This document shows, piece after piece, positions 9,538 to 21,030 of a stretch of 44,506 bases of DNA; the first letter of the stretch is position 1; the number at the start of each line of letters is the position of its first letter. Both the position numbers and the translations under genes were made by a program. Under the pieces are notes generated by a model. It did no database searches. It was given only the letters and a program-made list of their open reading frames with translations, and had not been told where the DNA came from. This stretch comes from Psilocybe azurescens (lineage: Eukaryota > Basidiomycota > Agaricomycetes > Agaricales > Agrocybaceae), in the NCBI GenBank assembly GCA_023853785.1, contig JAJIRX010000329.1, forward strand, positions 1 to 44,506, written 5' to 3'.

Positions 9538-11025
9538 ATGTCTCACTCTTCAGAAGGCCAATCTACCCCGGCTACGCCTCCACTTCCAGTAGAGCTCGTA
9601 GACGAAATTATAGCCGACGCATTAAGGACACTCGACCCATCCGGCGTCTCCTCCATCGCACTCGCATCGCATGCTCTTCGCATCCACGCGAACAGAGCGC
9701 GCTTCACCTCGCTCGTCCTATATAGGAAAGACGGCCGCGATGTACAGCACACAGCCAAGAGCATCAGGAATCTAGCTGATATCATTCGAAACGGACACTC
9801 TATCCCTACGATGCCGGGCATTTGTGAATTCACCACCTCCTTTGCCTTGAAGATGATCGGCCTGGGGCACGCGGTCATGCCTGCGCTTGAGGACGGGTGC
9901 CTCGCGTATATCTTCAATAACTTGTTTCGTCCATCCGGTGTGGATACGTCGATTGTGAGGCCTGGTACCAGTGCGGGTACTCGTTCTCTTTTCCTGAACA
10001 TTTATCGCGAGACTGAACGGCGGAACCTTCGAGTAATACACGATAATCCCAAGCACGGCAGATTGATCTAGGACAAAATAAATCCAGAGCTATTGGCAGC
10101 ACTGGAAGATCTCATCCAATTTTCAACATTGAATCGGCTCAGTCTCGAACACATGCGAAATATACCGACAGACCTCTTGCAGGGCACAAAAATCAAACAC
10201 CTCCGCCTCTCGATGATCACCATATCGCCGCCTCCATCGCATCATCGTCTCGACCGCCCTCCGCTTGAGAGGTCCATGCTACTAGAATCTTTTGACGTCC
10301 ATGACGCCGATTTACAGGTGGACGTCATGCAAATGAAAATCCTTGGCTCCGACATACGAATCTCTCTCCACATCGTCTTTCCTTGCCTTACTCGGTTCAC
10401 AATGCACGTCATTTACATGTTTAGCATCGAAAATCTCAATAAATTCCTTTTACATGCTCCAGCCCTACAATTTTTGGCTCTACGGCTGCGGTGTCGATAC
10501 AGTGAGTCGTCTTTACTATAGACCTTACAAATATAAAACGGAATGCGATGTACACTCTCAAAGATACAGACATAAAACGGGTACACCTTTATACCATCAA
10601 GTGCAACCACCTCATACATCTCAAATCCATTTCGCTCTGGTGCACCGGCTACCGACCTCATGCGCTTGTAGTCCACCTTCTTAGATACGACATCCCCCAA
10701 GCGTCAAGGATCTCAGCGTCACAATAGTCCCTGACTCCGAAAATCCCGGGTCAGAAGCAGGATCAGACGTCTCACCATTACAACACAAGGACGACGTCGA
10801 CAACTTTGATAAGCATCTTATTCGTCCTTCTGTTGACTCCATCAGACGCATCGCTATTGGCGTGGAGATAGACTTATCCAACGCGACAACTCAAACCTCC
10901 GATACATTGCCCAATTTGTTCGAAAAATGGCGGGCCTATATCAAGAATCAAATACCATTATTGAGTGAGAAGGTTGGAGATAGGCTAGAGGTATTCGCAA
11001 GACTGAAAGATCAAACGATGCAGTA
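9538..11025 (+). CDS. F-box-like protein, two introns, one frame break
   Basis: The N-terminus (about residues 15-50) reads PLPVELVDEII..AL, followed by Leu/Ile-spaced residues, as in agaricomycete F-box proteins. Such proteins bind Skp1 and recruit substrates to SCF ubiquitin ligases. The stop at 10069-10071 disappears if a 39-nt in-frame GT-AG intron (about 10033-10071) is removed; the frame then continues with DKINPELLAALEDL. A second intron, 10502-10569 (GTGAGT..ATACAG), joins RCRY to NIKRV. The last coding part ends KDQTMQ at 11025. It is reached only if the C5 tract at 10694-10698 had one more base, or if a 62-nt intron before it is used. No substrate-binding domain is recognised. The unusually short first intron is the weak point; otherwise 10069 is a nonsense codon. 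Confidence 0.55.
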
Positions 11026-11540
11026 GACACCTGAAGGATTCGAACTCCAGATATAATACAACCTACTCGATGATCATTGATCCGGCCTGATCCAGCAACG
11101 CATGTTCAGTTACGCATGTTTCTTGGTTTATAATTCTTCTGGACAGATGCCGTATCTTGCTGTTCCTTCTAGCTTCCTTGCATGCTTGCTTGTACCGGAA
11201 GTCTCATGTATGTCGTATATCTGCAACAACCTGTCTGACCATCCACTCCGTATACTTCCCGGAATGAGCACCACCTCATTCGTTCTTTGACGGGTATAGG
11301 TCTCCAGCCACTGTGGACATCCTAACAGACTTTTTCTAAAAGTGATCGTCATTACTTACATGATTTCTAATGAATTCGCTCATTTGTACACATGGTGACT
11401 TACCTGGCGTGTACAGAGACGGTGTGAATGATGAGACATCCGTCTCTCAGATGTCCGCCACCTCATCGCTCATCACATCAATCGAGCATCGGTACTAAGG
11501 CCTCAGCAGTGGCGTTGTCTATCTCACTCAAATTCAACAT
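11026..11540. other. Spacer between F-box paralogues
   Basis: About 500 bp separate the two F-box-like loci. No coding stretch or repeat is recognised. Confidence 0.4.
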
Positions 11541-12610
11541 GTGGTCCTTACGCTCCCCGTCGAGAACCGAGATCTGGATGCCATTATCGAGGAGGCATCC
11601 AGGACACTTGACTCATTCAGCTACTCTTGCATCGCACATCCTCCATGTTCTCGCAAACATGGCATCGCTAGCATCGCTTGTCCATACCATGATGAGGACG
11701 GACTGGATGTAAGAAATACGGGAAAAGATTTGAAGGCATTAGCAAATATCATTCAAAGCGGACAAACTATCATCGTAATTCCGGGTGTATGCAACTTTGC
11801 CACATCCTTCTCTCAGAAGATGTTCCGCCACTACGATGAGGTAATACCAATAGTGACATAGCTCACATCTTCAGCAACCCATTTCGGCCATCTCCATATA
11901 CTGCGTCTTCCACTCACTTTTCATATACGTGGAGAGCCTCGACGACGTCAATTATGATGATCTCCGTGATGTTGGATTGACATGGACGTTAATAAATTCA
12001 AAACTACAAAAGGCGCTCAGGGGGTCTCCTGATAGACTCTCACATCAAGCGACTAGAAATAATACCAGATATACCCCAGTATTTATTGCAGGGCACAAAA
12101 ATCATCTACCTCTGCCTTTTGGACGCTTCTACAAATCCGCATAGATTCTACTACCGCGTTACTGATTCGTACGACAAATCAATGCCAATAAAGTCCCTTG
12201 ACATTGATGACTCTGTTTAGCTTGCAGATCTGAAGGCCAACAATATCGGTTTTTTGGATAGGCATCCTGCCCTCTCTTTCTTTTATTACAGAAGACACAT
12301 TCATTACCGTCGGCGTAGATCCCAAATTGACAGAATTCGACCAGTATTGTAGGACACCCAGCTATTTTACCGAAAGGCGTAGCCGCTTAGACACTCGAAT
12401 CCGATTATTGTTGGAGAAGAAGCCCGGAATATAGGTCTGCGCGACGTCGCAGATTTAAACTTTGTCTGTGTCCAGGCAATACTTCCGATCATAACTGAGC
12501 TAAAAAGATCGCTCATCAGAATAATAAAGGAATGGCCATCAAAATATGAGACTGTCGACCGCGACATGAAAAACCAGGGTAGATTGAAATCGGACTGCAG
12601 GGGAGTGTAG
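11541..12610 (+). pseudogene. Decayed tandem paralogue of the F-box-like gene
   Basis: It is collinear with the gene at 9538. LTLPVENRDLDAIIEEASR TL aligns with LPVELVDEIIADALRTL. GLDVRNTGKDLKALANIIQ (near 11700) aligns with DGRDVQHTAKSIRNLADII. The TTGCAGGGCACAAAAATCA word near 12088 recurs from 10180. Multiple stops and shifts break the frame. A final open stretch (about 12435-12610) reads GLRDVADLNFVCVQAILP and ends at TAG 12608-12610. It runs toward the DUF3632-like gene on the other strand, and the 3' ends meet or overlap. Confidence 0.6.
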
Positions 12611-13084
12611 ACGAGCTCAGGATGTTACAGTGATATATCTGCAATAGCACCAACTGAGGATTAGAGTGGAAATGACCAGAAAATACAAATTGCACACGGT
12701 AGGAATGTTCTGTCATTGCAGGTCCCAGCAGAGGCTGACCTGACCAAATCTCCAGCTTTCCCCAGTCATCGAGGTCCAACGTCTTCGATCCAGGTAGACC
12801 CTTTAGAGCTTGGATGATCTCCACTAGTCTGTTCTGCGCTGGGTGTGTCCATGGGATTTGCTCTGCTACGGCAATGACAACGCTCCACATTTCGAGAAGA
12901 AAGCTGCCCGGGTTTTCATTCTCTATATCGTCTTCTCTTGGACGATTGAGCGGGAAGAGTTTGTCAATGTTCTTTGCGGCATCGAGTGGCAGGATTGTAG
13001 CACCGGGGACCTTTTGGTTAATCACCCATGGTTCAGCGCCATCCGAACTTTGGAGGACAAACTCGAGAGGGTCGAATCAATCAT
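12601..13084 (-). CDS. DUF3632-like protein, start shifted by one base
   Basis: FLLEMWSVVIAVAEQIPW, HPAQNRLVEIIQALKGLP and LEIWSGQPLLGPAM are the pattern of fungal DUF3632 proteins, a family of unknown function. The main frame is open from about 13072 to 12698. The best start is ATG 13084-13082, which needs one extra base in the G3 tract 13069-13071. The partial duplicate at 13197-13310 has four G there, which supports this reading. A likely donor (GTGTGC at 12697-12692) ends this exon after TEHSYR. The 3' exon(s) are not resolved, so the left coordinate is approximate. It converges with the decayed F-box copy. Confidence 0.55.
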
Positions 13085-13196
13085 GATGGGGGTAATGAAG
13101 ATGGGAGTTGGACAAGAGCTGTATATTACGGACCACTTTCTCATCGGGATCATATGATGCAGTGTAAAAGGCTGTGCTTCTTCGGGGCGTTCTTTC

Positions 13197-13310
13197 TTTA
13201 GAGGACGAGCTTGAGAGGGGTCGAATCAGTCATGATGGGGATACTGAAGATGAGTGTGTTGTATATTATTGACCTTTTGTTGATGGGGAACATACTATCG
13301 CCGCGGTGTG
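13197..13310 (-). repeat. Partial duplicate of the DUF3632 gene 5' end
   Basis: A direct repeat of about 13055-13160 covers the 5' leader and first codons (ATG at 13233-13231). It keeps the run of four G that the main copy has lost, but reaches TAA after eleven codons. It is a truncated tandem duplicate. Confidence 0.6.
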
Positions 13311-15724
13311 CGATTTGCAAAGCTACTTCGTGGCGCTCTTACAAAATTATACGTTATGATGTTGAAGAGCCAAAATTAGCGTCGAATGTTTTCATGTCTC
13401 TGTGACCGGCGCGGAAGGAGCGGGGTACATATTATGTATTTGATTCTTTCAGTACAATATCCAAAAGGTAACATTCATCAACGACTCCCTATAATCTGGC
13501 ATTGACTCGTGCTAATGGTTTTCTGAGACTGCATTTGGTTGCAACACTTTCACATACTCTTGGGCGACTTCCCGCAGACGACGGGGCTACGTTCGACCGC
13601 TTTGATTACGTACAGAGTCGCCTAGAATCATGTCAACCAAAGACTTGGCACGATGGAAGCAGTTTTCGTCTCTCCGTTCTGTGAATAGTACTGTCCTCAA
13701 ACCAATAAAGACCAAAGCACTGGGTGCTCCATTCATTCTTCACTCTGCTGCGCGGACGTCTTCGACCATTAACATTTTCTAGCAATTTCAAGGCGGAAGG
13801 AATAGTCCACGCAGCTCCTCTGGGTGGTGGTACATCCAGCGGCTAACCGGACCAGTTCCACGACATTAACAAAATTACTTGGCCAAATAAAAGGTGCAGA
13901 AAGCTCAAATCCGGCTACAAACTTCTTGAATTTCCAGTGTTCGAGAACGGGGATATGTATAATGCTCATGCTGGGCATCCAAAACCTCCCCCTGGGCCTG
14001 CCCGTGTAGTCTACACCTCTCCTGGAAAGGACGTCTGTGGTGTGATTGCTCATACCGATCTGGTTCACAATTCAGGACCTCTCCATCTACGTGCAACAAG
14101 TTAAAGTAAGTTTGTGACTTGATGATAATTCTGAAATATTGATTTCAGACCTTCATACCTAGCGATCAAAAAAGAGGCAAATCTTTAGGCATATTATGAT
14201 GTGAAAATGAATAATAAATTTGCCGCTGGTCGGCCAATGATAACTAGTTTATGGATGAATATTGGTCATGAGATCTAAGCTTCTATAGGTCCCAGTTACA
14301 ATCTGGTGAAGGTCAAATCGCCTATCAATTAGCTGATGTCGCCGCGTATAGTGTACATGATCCAATTGAGTTACAGACATATTCGCCAAATATTGAACCT
14401 TTATCAAACAATCACCGACGGCGATATTTTCAAGAACAGCGACGGTGCGGACTCATGCTCACCTAGTAATAGTAGTATGTATCTTCTACTTTAACCAGTT
14501 ACCAGCCTCACATATGCTCTTTGATTCGGATCTATGCGCGTTGACAAGATGGGGGTCAACATTTCCTCAGGCTTTCAATATTATTTCAATGATCTAGTCT
14601 AGATAAATTTTCTGATTCCTGCCAACTTCCACAACAACTAGATACTGTAATATTAGAGAACAGAATAGAGCAGGAAACGTGTTGCCACGCTCACTCATTC
14701 ACTCACTCATTCAACTCATGGGCACAATGGAATGACGGACGACGACAAATGGCGGAGAATATACAATGGAAAGAATCAATATTACATACATAGAATAAAA
14801 TAACTTTCACTTGCGCTTAATAGGCAGATTAGGCTTCACGAACAATTTAAATGAAGCTCAAGCGAGTCAACAGAGAAAGGTCTTTCCACAACTGGCTCGT
14901 ATGCGGCGGTGTGGTTCGCGTGGCCTATTCGGCTTGTTGAGTTGTTGCTACGAATTAGGAAGGGAAGAAAGAAAGGAGAAGGGTAGGAAAATAGGAAACA
15001 GGACGAGATGGGAGTGGAAGGAGTTCAGAGGGGGAAAGGAAAAGTGTTCCAGAGATGGAGTGAAGGAATAGGGATGACGATGACAACAGCGATGGAAGAT
15101 GAAAAACAGGTACATTTACTATCCACCCGGATAAATAGACAGACCAATCCGCCCCCACTCCTTTCATCTAAGTTCATCAACTGCCTCCGCGTCATACTTA
15201 TGTACACGGGCGTCTGCGATGCTCACAATATTTCCGACCGTTCTACGCCGGTGCAGAACCCTCCCAGCTGGAGCTGGAGAGCCGGTAGTTGGGGAGGGAC
15301 GGGAGGGCGATCTGGAGGATGGATGGGACTAGGCCCACGTGAGCGCGAGCGGTTTCTGTTACCTATTCGTTGCGGCCACTTGATTCTTGGGTAGTCAGAG
15401 AGAGCGAGGTGATAATAGGTGCAGATGAAAGGTGAATAAAAGAGTAGAGGAAGGGACGTAGGTAAAATGTCAGGTCGAGGGGAGGATTGATGGGATAGGA
15501 AGGGGTACGTTGGGGCGAGGTGAAATGGAGTCAAGGGAAAGATGGAAGTAAGTTCGTTAGACGGGGTAGTCGCGGATATGCAAATGAGTAAGGAGGAACG
15601 GGAAGGCTGGATCAGGGTGGTAGCTGGGACGTGTAGACGGTAATAGTACGGTAGAGCAGAGGGTGGGAAGAAACGAAAGAAAAACACAGCACAACCGGCG
15701 TAAGACGTACATGGTTGGGGCTAG
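13311..15724. other. Gene-poor spacer
   Basis: Short ORFs only, none recognisable. A CACTCATT simple repeat is at about 14690-14715. 14950-15090 is purine-rich on the + strand. No RNA gene or element boundary is recognised. Confidence 0.45.
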
Positions 15725-16097
15725 CAATCGGAGATTCATGAGGGCAATGTGCTTCGGCTCTGACCTCTCTTGCATCACTTAAAGGGTAGAGGTAGAGAGC
15801 CGGGAAGAGGGTGTCGGAGGGTGAGGAGATGGATTGCGAATGCTGCTGCGCAAAAGGAGTGTATGAGGGTATAGTGGGGTGTGTGCTGCCTTATGAGGCC
15901 GATGTGGGAATGGAATCTGGATAAGAGGGTATGGATGGATAAATCGGGTGCGTAGGTAGTGCTGCAATATCTTCCTTAAATTCCCCAAAAAAGTCTAGTA
16001 GTCGTATACAAAACTCAAACGACCCAGACCTTTTTATACTATGTAGAATGTAGCAGGAACAGTAACAGGATTCGGAAAAGTCACCTCGTCACAGGGC
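15725..16097 (-). pseudogene. Third FHA fragment: promoter and first codons only
   Basis: The reverse strand matches copy 1 from upstream (GAAAAGTCACCTCGTCACAGG near 16075-16097, then a TTTATA block and an ATGGATGGAT tract near 15929) through the start region. The start codon is ATA instead of ATG (15872-15870). PSYTPFAQQHSQSISSPSD and LFPALYLYPL follow as in copy 1. A small insertion then shifts frame before EPKHIAL. Homology stops near 15725. It is a truncated duplicate that kept its promoter. Confidence 0.65.
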
Positions 16098-19093
16098 GAC
16101 CTCGCGGTCCCGTTCTACACACGATACGTCGTGACCGCGTGTCCCGGTCACTCGCTTTTGGTCACCCAAATGATTAAGTTTCCCAAGCTCTTTCGCTCGA
16201 ATGCAAATGAAATTGAGAGGCTGGGATTGTGGGACAGGTTGCTGTAACACATACCACCGCCACCGGAACAAGGAAAACTCTGTTCTCCCTCGTCTACCTC
16301 CTACGTCTCTAAACCTGTTTAGGAGCTTGGAATGAACTTCATTGTCGAAGGTACGAGGGCGAATACCAGCTCATGGTCGCCACCCTGGGATGGTAGCACT
16401 GCAAGCGCGAGACAAGCCAGCTGATCATTTACATCTAAACTAGACGGCTTCTTACCATCAAAATGTCGAAACATACGCTCAGGAAGGTGGTATATGATGG
16501 TGTCCTGGGTATGCCACTGAAAGAGAACAAATACGGATGAGAGTGATAATTAATTCCAAGTGAAAACAAGGCACACCTTCAGAAATCCTCGTGGGATGCA
16601 CAGCAAGGGAACCTCGCTGTTGAGTTTCCTTCGTCGTTGGAAAAGATGGTGGGAATGTCTTCTTTGAGGGCCGAAGAATAGGTCCGAGGTTGAATAGGGG
16701 TAAGGAAAGTGGGAACTGGCGCTGTTGGCGCCACTCGGCAGCAACATGCTGTGCCTATCTATATTAGTTTGCCGTTCGATGGCCAAATAGGTGTATCCCT
16801 ATTCTTATGCCAAAGAATTTTGGTCCCCATGTTGCCACAGTTTTTTCCAATGTTTACCATCTCAGATTCTGAGTCCAGATTAGTACTCTCGGAGCTAATT
16901 CCTACATATGCAGTTCGAAATGAGACGATGGAAGGAGTCCTATACGGTACACATAAATTTACAAAAGTAATAATTTAATGGAATGATCACTTAAATAAGC
17001 TATGGGATTAGTGCTCCAAGGTGCGGATCATATACTTTTGACGAATTAAATTTGAGCAGGTTGGTTCTCTACGAATAAATACATTAAATTTCACATGGTG
17101 CAACAAAGCCCTAAAAACCCTGGGAATATAGATTGTGTTCGAGGTCATCCCATCATGCGAGGATATGGATTTATCGTCTGTCAATATTCCCGATGCCAAC
17201 GAAGGATGCTGTATACTGTGCTTGCAGAGCATTCGGCATGTCTGGCAATGTCAGAGATCTTCATGTTTTCAGTATATCACCAATGAACAATGCGGTCTCT
17301 AAGCTGATCTGCTGATCGTGGACACATGATTCAGAACTTATGCAAGACCCGGCAACCATCGTGGTGGGACAACATCGCAATAGGTGGATTTTATATAATT
17401 CAAAGGAAAGCTGGATATAAAATTATTAATACCCTTCTGAAAATAGGAGTCCGTGATCGTTTTTGATGGCGACGTGGAGGAGATTTGATTGCTATTGCTG
17501 GAGACGAGAAGGAAATATAATGGTACTGAGAGTTCCCCAAGAGTCACTAGAAGGCATTTGATCGCTGTTCCCCTTGTCGATCAAATTATTTTGATGAATG
17601 AATGCCCAATGACCAAAAGGCGACGCTTCTGGCGGTCGAAATATGGTGCGGAGGCAATTATATTTAGCAAGAAATGGCCCGCTGCAGGCAAACGCTCTGT
17701 TGGCAGGGACTGCTCTAATAATGTGCAAAGTGGGGAATTACTGTAGGTCGAGTAAAGCGTACACGGTCGATATTAGAGTGTTCTCGTGCAGTGATACAGG
17801 GATCTCGACCCCACCGAACTCTTCTCCTCTCACTCTCATTCTGATATGTAGATTCCCCTGACTCGATACCAAAGTCTGCGATTCCGCAATTCCTTTCCTA
17901 CGAGGGTCTCGGCCAACCCCGGCCGCGCGTCAAGCCAAGGCTAGCACTACTATGTTCGCCTCATCTAGATCCACTCCCTTGCCAATCTGATTCCGATTAT
18001 TCCACATCGGGCACGACCAGCAGCTCCAAGCTCTACTATAGGATCAAGCAATGGTTTACCCCTATCGATTCAATTTCTACGTTTAGGAAGGGAACTCTGG
18101 TCATACTACGACTCCACGAGTGATGTCCATGTTTTCGATTCTTATTTAAATTCACTTTCTTATCGCGTGAAGGCTGAATCTTGGTATATATAGCTACTCC
18201 GAATTCTACTCGATGTTTGATGTAGCTTGGGATGTAAGGAGGTATATCGAATTGGCCCTGCGAAAATTTGAGTGATTGAGGGTTACTCAAAATGTTGACT
18301 GATCTTGAATGACTTTCAAATTTCTTGAATCGGCCTTGAGTGATTTTGAATTAAATTTTGAATTAATTGCATAGAAATTAATGACATTTAGGCACATGTT
18401 GAAGCACAAGTCAAGCTTGACTACCTTGGGTAAAATTACTATGGAATTTCCGCTTTTTCTTATATCACAGTTGTGCCGCTAGCACTTTCCAAAGTCACTG
18501 TATGCTTAGCCATGAAAATTTTCAGGCAATCCGAATTTAATTCAATGATAGGAATGGAGAATATATTTAACATGAAAACAATTTCCTCGATATGTATGGA
18601 TGTAAATTGAAGCCCTTGAGTTCTACTCGAAAGGCTAGCTATCTCATCGCAGTTTGCGCACTTGCTGCATGGTGCGTATTTGTTAAAAAAACCTAGGTAC
18701 TACATGATACCGCATGGGGATCTGAACAAAATCTCTTAGCATGATTAACACTATTAAAGCAGGAAATGCCAAAGCAAGGTGGTCAGTTATTGGTTGAAAT
18801 AAGGGCAAAGTACAGACTTACGGTTCCTCAGCAACGGCTTCAAAATCTGTATCGAAGGAGCAGAAAAGTCCCGCTGGACCTGAATATTGCGTCCATTAAA
18901 TTTAATACAGTCAACGAGGTGGGAAGGATAGTTTCTTACATCCTAGGTCATTGCGTCGCTGATGGAGTATAAATTACGAATGGTGAGTCCATCAAGTGCA
19001 AGAAAAGAACTCATCCCAGTCTTGCCTTAAGAATTGCATCATCTATAATAAATTTCTCCTTTAGCAACGATATTCACAGAAAGTTAGTCTGGC
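16098..19093. other. Gene-poor spacer
   Basis: No recognisable gene. 18270-18370 has repeated TTGAGTGATTTTGAATT-like words. The remainder is AT-leaning unique-looking sequence with short ORFs. Confidence 0.45.
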
Positions 19094-19177
19094 TCAAAAT
19101 TTACTGCCTGGAATGGGAGTCGCCAGAACTTTGGAGAGGAATAAAATAACAAAAAGATAGTTGACATAGAATTTCAT
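19094..19177 (-). CDS. Very small secreted-peptide candidate
   Basis: This 27-codon ORF starts MKFYVNYLFVILFLSKVLA, a typical signal peptide with an expected cut after VLA or shortly beyond. The start has a good context (ACTAACAATG). A palindromic TATA box (TTTATATAAA, about 19266-19275) lies about 95 bp upstream on the same strand. A donor-like GTAAAT in the last codons, with a CTAAC branch-site word and AG acceptors 46-62 nt later, suggests splicing to a slightly longer product of about 34 residues. The role is unknown. I prefer the inner ATG over the upstream in-frame ATG at 19315 because of the TATA position and signal peptide. Confidence 0.45.
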   Translation of the reverse strand: MKFYVNYLFVILFLSKVLATPIPGSKF

Positions 19178-19265
19178 TGTTAGTTTAACTTGCTTCTGAG
19201 AACGGTGGATAAGAGGAGGTTGTCTGGTATGAGGTACCTTGAAAATATTTACCCCACCTCTTGAG

Positions 19266-19276
19266 TTTATATAAAC
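19266..19276 (-). promoter_or_regulatory. TATA box of the small secreted ORF
   Basis: A perfect TTTATATAAA palindrome lies about 95 bp upstream of the ATG at 19177, a spacing compatible with a fungal core promoter. Confidence 0.45.
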
Positions 19277-19319
19277 GCTGTCGAATGAGCAGATTCTCAG
19301 GAAGGGAGCGGTCAAATCG

Positions 19320-20639
19320 GCAATTATGCAATACTTGCACGCTGAAAATAGGATTCAGTCAGGCTCCGTAGTCCACCTGAGTTCTAGTACGCGTGCTTTT
19401 CTTCCCTTTCAAATCAATCAATTATAAATATACATTCACAAAACGTCGGATATGGATTGGACATGCGATAAAGGTGACAGCGAATCTCCGGCTTCCGCCC
19501 GCAGCCAGCGTATTTGATACCAGCTTTTTCCAAATGACTTAGCACGTTAGGGCTAATATCAAGAAAACCAAAAGCGGCCCCAAACGCAAAACTTATCCCC
19601 TGTTGGCAGAAAATTTCCTGCCCCCTAATAGACACGCCGATAACCCCCGATAGGACGGCATGCACCGAGCAATCAACCGAGCACCAGCACTCGCCGAGCC
19701 CTGGTAAATCGGTTTCGGGCAGGCGTTGCTGTTTCATCGTAAAGATGTTATGTTCAGGCTTTGTTCTGTGTGTAGATGATGCATGGGCACCAGTGAGCTT
19801 TGCAGCCTAGCAAAAGCGAGGCAGGGTAAAGGATTTGAAAATTAAAGAGAGGAGGGGAAAGAAAGGACGTACAAGTCCCCAGATTGTGATCGCAGAACGA
19901 ACATGGATCCGTGCTCCAGTCCCTCGTGCCGTCTGGCGACGTGGAAGCCCTTCGGTGTTGAGAGTTAATTTTGAGAAGTTCGTTGGGGTCATATTTGGAT
20001 GAGGTCGGGATTGCTGAGAGACAATGTTGTTGGTGGTTGGCGTGGCGGTGGTGTTGGAGGGTAGGGCCGCCGTAGCGCTCTCTGTCTCTTTCTCCTTCCC
20101 ACTCAGGTCCAGAACGAGGCGCAGGAGGAAGAGGTCAGCGGTGTTGGAGATTTGCCATTCGTTCGTGGCGATACGGGAGTCGTCGTTGTACGCTTGCTAT
20201 TTGCGCTGGCGCAGGTGGTGCAGGAAGGTGGATTTCTTCGCCGTTGTCGTTACGACAGACCTTCTACGCCCAGACCGACAAGAGGTGGGTCTGAACCTAT
20301 AACCTGGGGTTGAGTTTGGGTTGTCATTGAATGGGGATGACATTAGATTGGGGAGGGCAATCGATCCTTCAAGGAAGGGATTAGTATTAATAGGAAGGGA
20401 AGGAAAGCGACCATGTTTACCTCGGAACGTCCTTCCTCACAGCTGGTCTGGATTGGGTTTGATCAACGTGTATGGGACGAGAACGAAATCCCGTCTGGGT
20501 CTGGTCCGGATAGCCTGCACCTCCTATTTCTGAAGGAGGATAGCGTACCAGGGTCTCTTGATACTCAGTGGACGGATTTCGGCCAATTTCGATAAGGGTG
20601 CAAGATTGGGCCTCGGATGTGAGTGTGGAACCGTTGACG
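19320..20639. other. Spacer with short unrecognised ORFs
   Basis: A 107-codon ORF (19737-19414, - strand) contains several Cys and a mixed composition but matches no family I know. 20024-20590 is G-rich on the + strand. I would not call a gene here. Confidence 0.35.
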
Positions 20640-21030
20640 TTGGCTATGCCAGGCTATGGGTCTGATGTTGTGGTCGCTGCGGATGAAATTCCTCGTTAAC
20701 ATAGGTATCGGTATGTTGATGTTCACGTTGGTGTGAATATGCATATGGATATTGGCGTTCTTGTTCCGAAGGATGAGAATGAGGAACGAGATGGCCAGGC
20801 AGACGAGGGTGAGGGAGATAGAATGAGCGGTGCGGTCCAGACTGAGGACGTGGATAGCGGCCGTTTATCTCCATTCCAGTGTCCTGACGCTTCCTAGGAC
20901 CCTTATCATTATGACGCGCTCAACAAATGGGGGTACCGGGAAAGATTGGGATTGGGATTGGGATTGGGAATTCGCGGCGTCACAGCGGTTGCAGAAGCTG
21001 ATGATTCGGAGGAGGAATCGGACGCCTAGA
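20640..21030 (+). pseudogene. Decayed coding stretch, family unknown
   Basis: One + strand frame reads as protein for about 130 codons with only two stops (TAA near 20697, TAG near 20896). Pieces such as VGVNMHMDIGVLVPKDENEE, GQADEGEGDRMSGAVQTEDV and DDSEEESDA (ending TAG near 21029) look acidic and coding-like. A GGGATT run near 20945-20970 encodes Gly-Leu repeats. No domain is recognised, and chance cannot be excluded. Confidence 0.35.

Noticed and set aside
11036..11050. GGATTCGAACTCC as part of a tRNA
   Set aside because: No cloverleaf on either strand and no A box at a suitable distance.
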